In this document: one piece after another, positions 39,286 to 46,392 of the stretch
Position numbering within the stretch: position 1 is the first letter of the stretch
How the letters are laid out: every line of letters begins with the position of its first letter
From: Candidatus Bacteroides merdigallinarum
Lineage (GTDB): Bacteria > Bacteroidota > Bacteroidia > Bacteroidales > Bacteroidaceae
DNA: 61,158 bases
Reading direction: 5' to 3'
Assembly: GCA_019116285.1 (NCBI GenBank)
Contig: DXBX01000062.1
Coordinates: 1-61,158 of the forward strand
Notes under the pieces: generated by a model
Told to the model about the DNA's origin: nothing
Seen by the model: the letters and a program-made list of their open reading frames with translations, nothing else
Database searches by the model: none
Program-made: the position numbers and the translations under genes

Positions 39286-40074
39286 ATGAATATTCCCGGA
39301 AATCTATCAGAAATAAGTGCGGAAATGCTCCTTGACTACCTATATCCTGAACTGGAACAGAAATGGATAAGCCAGTACAAAGGAACATTCTACCGCAACT
39401 ATAGCCCCGATATCATGGAACTGGAGCCAGACATTCCCCAAGTAGGGCTCTCGCGCGACGGCTTTCTGAAGCTACTGCCGCAAGGGATATTAGCCAACGA
39501 AAACGAACTGAAAGACGACGACCGAACAGAAAACTACGATGAGATGCAACGACGCCTGCGCATCCTGAAAGAAGCTTTCCTACCCTTCGATGTATTTCAT
39601 TTCCGCAGCCGACTGGCCGCCGAACGGCAATTGTCGGAATTACTGAACCAGAAGTTGGCATTTATCCTAAAACACTTCTTCGGCATCGTTCTAGAAGAGG
39701 AGAACAATCCTTACTTACGCGAAGCTGCCGTATTGTTGCCTTATAGTTGCTCACTAAAAGGCGACTTTAAATTTGTACGCAACCTGCTAGCTACCCTCTT
39801 GGAATGTAAAGTGAAAATGGTCGAAGGGCGCTACAGAACCAATAGCCGTATGGAGCATTGGATTCCACAAGTGAAATACTACCTGCTGATCCCATCGCTC
39901 ACAAGGAAATCCTATCATGACTTAATTAAAAAAACCACTCCTCTCTTCCACTTCATTCGCGAATGGTTCATCCCTTTCGACATCCACTGCGAAATTCAGC
40001 CTAAAGAAGCTAGCAACGAAAGCCAATTGAACAACCGGCTTATCCTGGACTATAACGCTTGGCTGACTATCTAA
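39286..40074 (+). CDS. Probable T6SS baseplate protein, TssG-like
   Basis: A 262-residue cytosolic protein 11 bp after the E1-like gene and directly before tssK. Its RDGFLKLLPQGIL stretch and helical pattern (FRSRLAAERQLSELLNQKLA) fit a small baseplate wedge protein. With TssK, TssE and TssF present nearby, TssG is the missing wedge subunit, so the call depends on elimination and order. The size is plausible for TssG. No catalytic motif is seen. Confidence 0.5.
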   Translation: MNIPGNLSEISAEMLLDYLYPELEQKWISQYKGTFYRNYSPDIMELEPDIPQVGLSRDGFLKLLPQGILANENELKDDDRTENYDEMQRRLRILKEAFLPFDVFHFRSRLAAERQLSELLNQKLAFILKHFFGIVLEEENNPYLREAAVLLPYSCSLKGDFKFVRNLLATLLECKVKMVEGRYRTNSRMEHWIPQVKYYLLIPSLTRKSYHDLIKKTTPLFHFIREWFIPFDIHCEIQPKEASNESQLNNRLILDYNAWLTI

Positions 40075-40109
40075 CTAATTATTAAACAGAAACAAGCACC
40101 TTCACGAGA

Positions 40110-41246
40110 ATGGATATAAATTCAAAAATTAACTGGCAACCGGGGATGGAACTCACAGCAGAGACATTCATCTCGCTGGATCGTACCTTCGACCTACGGC
40201 AACAAGTAGCTATGCGGCTAGCCGCCGGAGGCATGAGAGCCGGACGAATTCCCTACGCAGAATTCTGCAACAAGGGCGTATTTGTCCGCAACTCCTTCCA
40301 GATGGATCGCTTCCGATGCACGGCACTGCTACCCTCAGGCAAGATTCTAGACATAGACGAGCCCATGTCCATCAAGATTCCCATGCTGTACGGCAACCTG
40401 TACTACCTGACCGTGGGACCGGGCACAGGAATAACCGAATTTGAATATGAGGGCGTACCTTTCATCCGTCCGGAACATACCTATGCCATCCAGACAGCGG
40501 AAGAATTGGCCGAAGCAGACCGATTGCCAGTGGTGCGCTTCAGCGTCACAGACGGCGTTTTCAACTTAGACGAGAACTATATTCCTCCCTGTCTCAGCCT
40601 GGAATCCGAGCCTCGCTTTGCCGACTATCTGACAGACTATACTGTTTGGATGGAAAAGCTGGCCACCCACGCGAATTTGGAGGAAGGGGAAGGCAAACGT
40701 CTGTTCATGCGGTATCTCTTTCTACTGAAAGGCTACCACCTTCAGAATCCGCTGCAAGATTTCATTCTCTTCACGCAGGAAATGGCTCAGGCCATTGACT
40801 ACTATGTGATGACACCCCACAACGGACACCGAGACATCCCGCAACCGGCTTGGCATGACATACAGCGCTGGCTGGAATGGCTCAAGAACTATTTCGACGG
40901 AGCCGTCAGTATCCTAAACACCGTAGTGCTGGAAGACCACAGCATCAACTTCGATGAACTGAAGGCACAAATCAAGGCTGAAATCTACGAACGGCTCAAT
41001 CCCGAACTCTACGAGCGACTGATAACCGACCTCAAGGAGAACTTGCACCGCGAACTGAACGAGGAACTGATGAAAGCACTGACGGAATACTTCGACAGCA
41101 CCATGAAACCCGAGCTGTACGAACGCCTGTCCGCTGAATTGGGCCAGCAACTGCGCGATGACCTCTACAAGGCACTTTACGATGCCCTCTACAACGCACT
41201 CTATGTACCGCCCGAAAAAGAAGAAGAATTCATTCCCCTCATCTAA
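40110..41246 (+). CDS. tssK: T6SS baseplate protein TssK
   Basis: A 378-residue protein with the TssK-like start INWQPGMELTAETFISLDRT and a beta-rich N-terminal half (LLPSGKILDIDEPMSIKIPM; YLTVGPGTGITEFEYEGVPF). TssK trimers join the wedge to the membrane complex. The C-terminal quarter is an unusual acidic helical repeat with two near-identical PELYERL blocks (about residues 299 and 335) and a DLYKALYDALYNALY end. This tail may replace the usual membrane-contact domain. It lies 6 bp before tssE. Confidence 0.8.
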   Translation: MDINSKINWQPGMELTAETFISLDRTFDLRQQVAMRLAAGGMRAGRIPYAEFCNKGVFVRNSFQMDRFRCTALLPSGKILDIDEPMSIKIPMLYGNLYYLTVGPGTGITEFEYEGVPFIRPEHTYAIQTAEELAEADRLPVVRFSVTDGVFNLDENYIPPCLSLESEPRFADYLTDYTVWMEKLATHANLEEGEGKRLFMRYLFLLKGYHLQNPLQDFILFTQEMAQAIDYYVMTPHNGHRDIPQPAWHDIQRWLEWLKNYFDGAVSILNTVVLEDHSINFDELKAQIKAEIYERLNPELYERLITDLKENLHRELNEELMKALTEYFDSTMKPELYERLSAELGQQLRDDLYKALYDALYNALYVPPEKEEEFIPLI

Positions 41247-41252
41247 AACGAC

Positions 41253-41714
41253 ATGGGCTGCCTGACTTTACCTTTACAAATCACTAACGGAGAAATTGCA
41301 CGGGAAAAAAATATCAAGGAAGGCATTGATGCTTTTCTCTCGCTACTAATTGCTTCGCCACAGGATGGATGCGTAGCCGAACGCGACTTTGGATTCATTT
41401 TCAATAACCTGCGCTTTGAAATCCTGAACGAGAGCGAAGGCGTAATCTACGATTCGATGCAGGACGAAGAATCATCCGACGTCCATACGACAGAACTCTA
41501 TGAAAAGAAAATTTCCGGCTCGTCCAAGAATCTGAACACTTTTGCAGCCGAACTAAAAGAAAGCATCCGGAAATACGAGAAACGCCTACAGAACCCGACC
41601 GTCTCCATGACTTATATCCGCGAAGAACGCCTAATATATGTGACCGTAAAAGGAATTATCGCCGTCTCTGGCGAGAAATACCAATATACGACCACCATTC
41701 GAATCTGGAATTAA
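41253..41714 (+). CDS. tssE: T6SS baseplate protein TssE (gp25-like)
   Basis: A 153-residue protein of the GPW/gp25 family. The key region is CVAERDFGFIFNNLRFEILN, equivalent to the family's ERxFG stretch, followed by ESIRKYEKRLQNPTVSMTYI and closing strands RLIYVTVKGIIAV. gp25-type proteins start sheath polymerisation on the baseplate. Spacing to tssK and tssF is 6 and 4 bp, so all are one transcript. Confidence 0.9.
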   Translation: MGCLTLPLQITNGEIAREKNIKEGIDAFLSLLIASPQDGCVAERDFGFIFNNLRFEILNESEGVIYDSMQDEESSDVHTTELYEKKISGSSKNLNTFAAELKESIRKYEKRLQNPTVSMTYIREERLIYVTVKGIIAVSGEKYQYTTTIRIWN

Positions 41715-41718
41715 AACT

Positions 41719-43398
41719 ATGAACCGTACGATATTTGAAACCCGGCAACGGGCCGAAGAGCTACTGAAAGAGGCTATAGCCATTTGGCGTCAAGGCGCAC
41801 AGAGCGATGCCTTGGAAGGCTTAGAAGAAGATCCTGTATTCTTCTTGTTGATGTCGGCTCTAGCCTACCAGGCCAACAACTTCGACAGCGAACTGGAACG
41901 TTTGAAAACGGATGTGTTAGAAGATTACCTCCACACACTCCGTCCCTACGGATTGGGGCATGCCATCCCAGCTGTGGCTGTCGTCAAAGCGCCTTTGCAA
42001 GCCAACATCGCCGAACTGAATGTCAATGCTAACAACCTGTTCACTTTGGGCAACACAGGTTACACCTTTATGCCCCTGCTGGCTACCAAGGCCGTAAACC
42101 TCAGCATTCAATCTATTGTCCGCTTGGACGGACGCCGGTGGAAGGTATCCCTCAAGTCCCCGCATATCATTTCGGACCTATCTTACTTTTCATTCGCTAT
42201 CAAAGACTCCATCTTCAGTACATTATCGGTCAGTATCAAAGGAAAAGTCCTGCCACTTATCAGCCCTTGGCAATATGCCGACCTGCCTTTTAACGAATGT
42301 TTCTCGGTAGACAACCTGCTCTATAACCGCCAACAGGTGTTCAACCCTACCCCCATAGGACTAGATTTATTCGCACAACAGAACATCCGTGTTTATCACG
42401 TGCGCCCTTGCAACCTAAAGCGCTTCCTGCCTACTGAGACAGATCAATTGGAATTAGTCTTCGAATTCTCAGAAATAACAGACACGTTCGTCTTCGATAA
42501 ATCCAAACTGGTACTGAACGTGCTCTTCCTGGCCAATGTCAAGCAGAACACCGTTAACCTATCAGCCAAGAACCCGGTATTTCGCGTGGACAGCAACCAC
42601 TTCCTCCACTTGCTACGCCCTACAGAGGAACAATTGTTTGGTAACGTACAGATAGACATCCGGCACGTGGCCGCTGACCGCTTCAACCTCGGAAGCCTGC
42701 TTCGACTCTTACAAAGCCTTATCGACAAGTATGACACTGATTTCTATGCTTTTCAAGCTTTAGAAGAATGGAAAGGAGATCGCACCATGACCCAACTGCG
42801 CAATATCTTGGCTAAACTTGCCGAGAAAGTTCGTAACAACGAGAATAGCTTGAAATCGGGCATTTACCTGATGCTGCACCGACCACAAATCTCTAGCCAG
42901 GAAAACATGAGCGTAGCCGTCAACTACTTGACGACCGACGGCGCCCGCGTAAACAGCTTTCTCACTCGAGAAAGCGTCCTGCAAGCAGCCTATGGTTTCG
43001 ACAACAACCAAATCGCCCTCATTGCTCCGCCTACACCCGGATATGACGAAGTGGACAAGGAAAAAGCCAAAGATGAACTGGCACGCTACTACATGACCAC
43101 CCAAGACCGCATCGTAACACCATCAGATATTAAGCATTTCTGCCTGGCAGAACTGATGGCACGTTATGGGATAGGCAAGGAACTGATCAAATCCATCAGC
43201 ATCGGGCATCGCCCGCAACAGGTCTACCGCGGCTGCGGATACGAAATCGTGGTAGACATTCTGCTGACTGACAACACATTCATCAAGCGCAACTTCGAAA
43301 TACTCATCCCGCAAGTAGAAATCCTACTAAGCAAGATGCTACAGGTAAGAAGCACAAACATATATCCCATTGACGTCAATATCCAAATTGATAAGTAG
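41719..43398 (+). CDS. tssF: T6SS baseplate protein TssF
   Basis: A 559-residue protein of normal TssF length. It opens with LKEAIAIWRQG and EDPVFFLLMSALAYQANNFD, and its C-terminal part has DRIVTPSDIKHFCLAELMAR, matching the gpJ/TssF signature, then a beta-domain (GCGYEIVVDILLTDNTF). TssF with TssG forms the wedge that links TssE and the hub. It is followed after 70 bp by the ubiquitin-like gene. Confidence 0.9.
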   Translation: MNRTIFETRQRAEELLKEAIAIWRQGAQSDALEGLEEDPVFFLLMSALAYQANNFDSELERLKTDVLEDYLHTLRPYGLGHAIPAVAVVKAPLQANIAELNVNANNLFTLGNTGYTFMPLLATKAVNLSIQSIVRLDGRRWKVSLKSPHIISDLSYFSFAIKDSIFSTLSVSIKGKVLPLISPWQYADLPFNECFSVDNLLYNRQQVFNPTPIGLDLFAQQNIRVYHVRPCNLKRFLPTETDQLELVFEFSEITDTFVFDKSKLVLNVLFLANVKQNTVNLSAKNPVFRVDSNHFLHLLRPTEEQLFGNVQIDIRHVAADRFNLGSLLRLLQSLIDKYDTDFYAFQALEEWKGDRTMTQLRNILAKLAEKVRNNENSLKSGIYLMLHRPQISSQENMSVAVNYLTTDGARVNSFLTRESVLQAAYGFDNNQIALIAPPTPGYDEVDKEKAKDELARYYMTTQDRIVTPSDIKHFCLAELMARYGIGKELIKSISIGHRPQQVYRGCGYEIVVDILLTDNTFIKRNFEILIPQVEILLSKMLQVRSTNIYPIDVNIQIDK

Positions 43399-43468
43399 AC
43401 AACCCGGGACACCAATTTTTGTGCCTCTTTCTAGTTTATCCCACTTTATCCCACACTATAAATATAAT

Positions 43469-43792
43469 ATGGAAAACGAAGAATTCTTTCTGAACATCGT
43501 GTATAAAAACAAAAGCGTAAAGTTCCGGGTAGTCAACCCACAGGCACCCCTGGCTACGCTGATGCACAATCTGCGCCATGCCATCAGCAGCGATGGCAGG
43601 CTGATATTTGATTTCCCCTCCATAGACGAAACGGGGGCCCCGTTAGACTATTTCTTCGGCAAAGAAGACGACAAGGTGCACGAGGTACGCATCCTGCGCC
43701 CCCGCATCGGCCGTACCGACCAGACACTGGAAGATTATGGAGTAAATAATGGAGACACGATATTCCTGATACCCGACCCCTTCCCCGGTTAA
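43469..43792 (+). CDS. Ubiquitin-like protein with exposed C-terminal glycine
   Basis: A 107-residue protein. The start at 43469 gives MENEEFFLNIVYKNKSVKFR, a first beta hairpin as in ubiquitin; an upstream frame adds only low-complexity sequence. A helix follows (LATLMHNLRHAIS). The last strands read TLEDYGVNNGDTIFLIPDPF, closely like ubiquitin's TLxDYN..xxxTLxLV order. The protein stops straight after PG, so Gly107 is already free and needs no processing. It would be the modifier activated by the E1-like protein. Three base pairs separate it from the E2 gene. It resembles YukD-type and ubiquitin-type beta-grasp folds; no paralogue is seen nearby. Confidence 0.8.
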   Translation: MENEEFFLNIVYKNKSVKFRVVNPQAPLATLMHNLRHAISSDGRLIFDFPSIDETGAPLDYFFGKEDDKVHEVRILRPRIGRTDQTLEDYGVNNGDTIFLIPDPFPG

Positions 43793-43795
43793 GCC

Positions 43796-44395
43796 ATGCC
43801 GAAACCAGATAATTTCACTCCCCGGCAACTCAGTGGACGGAACCGCCGCCTGCTTCATGAATGGAAGGCGATGGATGAACAACTGAGCGAGAGGAACGAT
43901 ATCCGTTACTCCGTCTTGAAATACAATGCAGACGGACTGCCGGTAAGCTACCAGATAGACTACCGGCTGACCAGCATCTGCGGTGTGGAACAGGAAGATC
44001 AATTGGACAACCCAAACATTCCCAACCCACCTCGCTTCGCCGATATATTCGTCATGCAGATAACGATTCCTCCGGGCTATCCGTGCGTAGACGCCGCGCC
44101 CTCCTACCGTTTCTTGACGACCGGCCCCGATGGCCAGGACATACCCCATCCCTGGCACCCCAACATTCGCTACCATGGAGCCTTTGCGGGACGGGTCTGT
44201 CTCAATCAGCAAGATACCTATGCGGACATTGTCTGGGCCGTGAAAAGGATTGCCGGATACCTGACTTATGAGCGCTACCACGCAAAAAACCAACCGCCCT
44301 ATCCGGAAGACCTGACAGTGGCTCGCTGGGTTATTGAACAAGGAGAACCCAATGGATGGATTTTCTTCAACCAAAAGAACAACTGCACTCTGTGA
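43796..44395 (+). CDS. E2-like ubiquitin-conjugating enzyme
   Basis: A 199-residue UBC-fold protein. Landmarks in order: strand VMQITIPPGYPCVDAAPSYRF (the E2 PxYP region), HPNI at 121-124, and catalytic Cys135 in AGRVCLNQQD. A helix (DIVWAVKRIAGYLTY) and the C-terminal helical region follow. In classical E2s the cysteine lies 8 residues after HPN; here it is 12, a small insertion. It would take the Ubl from the E1 as a thioester. The gene starts 3 bp after the Ubl stop. Its own stop overlaps the next, membrane-module gene by one base. Confidence 0.85.
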   Translation: MPKPDNFTPRQLSGRNRRLLHEWKAMDEQLSERNDIRYSVLKYNADGLPVSYQIDYRLTSICGVEQEDQLDNPNIPNPPRFADIFVMQITIPPGYPCVDAAPSYRFLTTGPDGQDIPHPWHPNIRYHGAFAGRVCLNQQDTYADIVWAVKRIAGYLTYERYHAKNQPPYPEDLTVARWVIEQGEPNGWIFFNQKNNCTL

Positions 44396-45588
44396 TGGGC
44401 CGAATGAGTTACGTAACAATTAAAATGCGGAAAACAATGGTTATGCCGAACAAATTTCTCATCATCTTCTTCAGCCTGCTGATACCCTTGACCCTGCAAT
44501 CCCAGACGGTCAAGCACATCACGCTTACAGCCCGAGATGCATATACCGGACATATTGCCCTATCAGAAGACTCCAAAGATCTGGACCTGATAGTCAAGTT
44601 CATCTTCAACGAACAGGAAAATCGCCTCTCCGTCACCCTATTGTCCTACCGATCTTTGTTTGTATTTCAGGAAGACGTCCGCTATGGGCAGGCCGTGAAA
44701 AAAAGGAAGTTGCGTCCGGATCGCTTGCCTTATGTAGTACCCACCGATCCATCCATCCGCATCAAAGCCTCCCGAGATTTCCGCCAACAGCTGCCCCGCC
44801 CCCGCCGTAAATTTATCTTCAAGCGGTGGTTTGGATGCGACGGACTACAACCTATCCCCCAAGAGTATCAATTGGTAAACGACTATATCGAACAAGATTT
44901 CGACATCTTGCACGGACGAAACGAAATAATCGTTTCTCTGCACCACCTCCTCGTAATGGATTCGGAGCAAACAAAGAACGGCCAAGCACGCTATCAATGG
45001 ACTTTCTTCAAAAACCTGGACCTGGAATACCACATCACACTGCAACGAGACCCCTGTCTGGGCGCCGAGACCGCCCTGCAACAAGCAAGCCGGGACACGG
45101 AAAGCATCCGAACGGCCTATAAGAACCTGCGAAACAGCTATCCGCATGAAACCGCGAACACAGAAGAACAATTCAACCAATTCACGGAACTCAAACAGAT
45201 GCTGACGAAACAATTCCCCCGAAAAGCCATAGAGAGCGACTGTCCGGATGTGCAGCAGCAGCTAGAAACCTACAACACATACGTCGACTCCATCGCCGCT
45301 ATGCAATGCCAACTGGTACAACAGGTAAAGACCGCCACCGGCATTGACCCCGACCTGCTACTCACTAGAGCACGGATGATAGACAACATGGTAAGCCGCT
45401 GGATCGGCAGTACGGACCCCATTGAACGCCGAGACTTAAATCTGATGTGCCACAACATCATCAACGAAATGAATGCCCAAATAGAGGTATGCGGCTTTGC
45501 CAACGAAGAACAGAAGAAGGCCGGACGCGTGTTCTTCAAAGCCCGCCAGTATTACCAAACCACCATCAACGCGAACAAACAGCCATGA
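44395..45588 (+). CDS. Secreted T6SS membrane-module protein, unknown
   Basis: A 397-residue protein if started at 44395, whose ATG overlaps the E2 stop (TGATG). An in-frame ATG at 44425 gives a cleaner signal peptide (MVMPNKFLIIFFSLLIPLTL) and may be the real start. The mature part has beta strands (VKHITLTARDAYTGHIALSE), then a helical section with several cysteines. No family is recognised. Position suggests one of the Bacteroidetes-specific TssN-R-type envelope components replacing TssJ/L/M. It overlaps the next gene by 4 nt. Confidence 0.5.
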   Translation: MGRMSYVTIKMRKTMVMPNKFLIIFFSLLIPLTLQSQTVKHITLTARDAYTGHIALSEDSKDLDLIVKFIFNEQENRLSVTLLSYRSLFVFQEDVRYGQAVKKRKLRPDRLPYVVPTDPSIRIKASRDFRQQLPRPRRKFIFKRWFGCDGLQPIPQEYQLVNDYIEQDFDILHGRNEIIVSLHHLLVMDSEQTKNGQARYQWTFFKNLDLEYHITLQRDPCLGAETALQQASRDTESIRTAYKNLRNSYPHETANTEEQFNQFTELKQMLTKQFPRKAIESDCPDVQQQLETYNTYVDSIAAMQCQLVQQVKTATGIDPDLLLTRARMIDNMVSRWIGSTDPIERRDLNLMCHNIINEMNAQIEVCGFANEEQKKAGRVFFKARQYYQTTINANKQP

Positions 45589-46385
45589 AAGGAGCCTTAC
45601 TTATCATATGCCTTTGCTGCCTCTCCCCGGTACTCCCGGCTGTGGCCGATGACCACGGCGATGACGAAATCGTGGAAAAGCTGAACAGCTATATCCGGGA
45701 CTACGCCCGGCTGGGCACAGGGCTGGAAAGAGCCTCCAAGAACCAGCTCAAGGAAACCCAAGCACAACTGGAGCGGCTGAACGTAAAGTACGAGTTCTAT
45801 TGCCAAGCGCAACAGGACTTCATCGTCGCAGACGATTCATTGATGAACCTGATGGCCGAATACCACGAGTTACGGCAGCAGACCGACAACACCATCCGAC
45901 AACGGGAACAAGTCCTCCAAGCCTACCAAACCATTCAAGAGGCGGAGCAGCTGATTGCCTCGAAAGACTCTCTCTACAGCCAGATGCAGAAAAGGGCCCT
46001 GCTGCTATCGCAAACGCCCAAGACCGCCCAGCAATTGGAAGCCTTGAAGGGAGAGGAACAACTGGTCTTCACCGAGATAGAGAAGCAGTTCAACGCTGCC
46101 AAAGAGGCCATTGAGGATGTCCCTCTCCTGGAAAACCGCCTGAAAGCAATGGAAACGAAATACATTGAACTGAAGAACGCCTCGACCCGGATACAGGAGG
46201 CCAACTACACACCTTTCTTACAACGCATCAAGGACTACCTGCTGAGCATCGCGGCCGTGGGATTCATTTTGATGGTCATCAACATGATCCACACCAAGAT
46301 ACAAGCCTTCAGACAAATGCGCGAAAGCGCCAGACAGATGAAAGAGATGATGCGCAAGGCGAACAATGACTACCCACAAATTTAA
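45585..46385 (+). CDS. Coiled-coil envelope protein of the T6SS locus
   Basis: A 266-residue protein. It has a signal peptide (MKGALLIICLCCLSPVLPAV) and a long periplasmic coiled coil (about residues 25-205, e.g. NQLKETQAQLERLNVKYEFY). A transmembrane helix lies near residue 217-236 (LLSIAAVGFILMVINMIH), and a short basic cytosolic tail ends the protein. This layout suits a trans-envelope strut. It starts inside the preceding stop (ATGA). A TssO/TssQ-like role is possible but unproven. Confidence 0.55.
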   Translation: MKGALLIICLCCLSPVLPAVADDHGDDEIVEKLNSYIRDYARLGTGLERASKNQLKETQAQLERLNVKYEFYCQAQQDFIVADDSLMNLMAEYHELRQQTDNTIRQREQVLQAYQTIQEAEQLIASKDSLYSQMQKRALLLSQTPKTAQQLEALKGEEQLVFTEIEKQFNAAKEAIEDVPLLENRLKAMETKYIELKNASTRIQEANYTPFLQRIKDYLLSIAAVGFILMVINMIHTKIQAFRQMRESARQMKEMMRKANNDYPQI

Positions 46386-46392
46386 CGAAGAA

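Noticed and set aside
43399..43468. Internal promoter before the Ubl gene
   Set aside because: The 70-bp spacer has no TAnnTTTG box, only two short TTTATCCCAC repeats.
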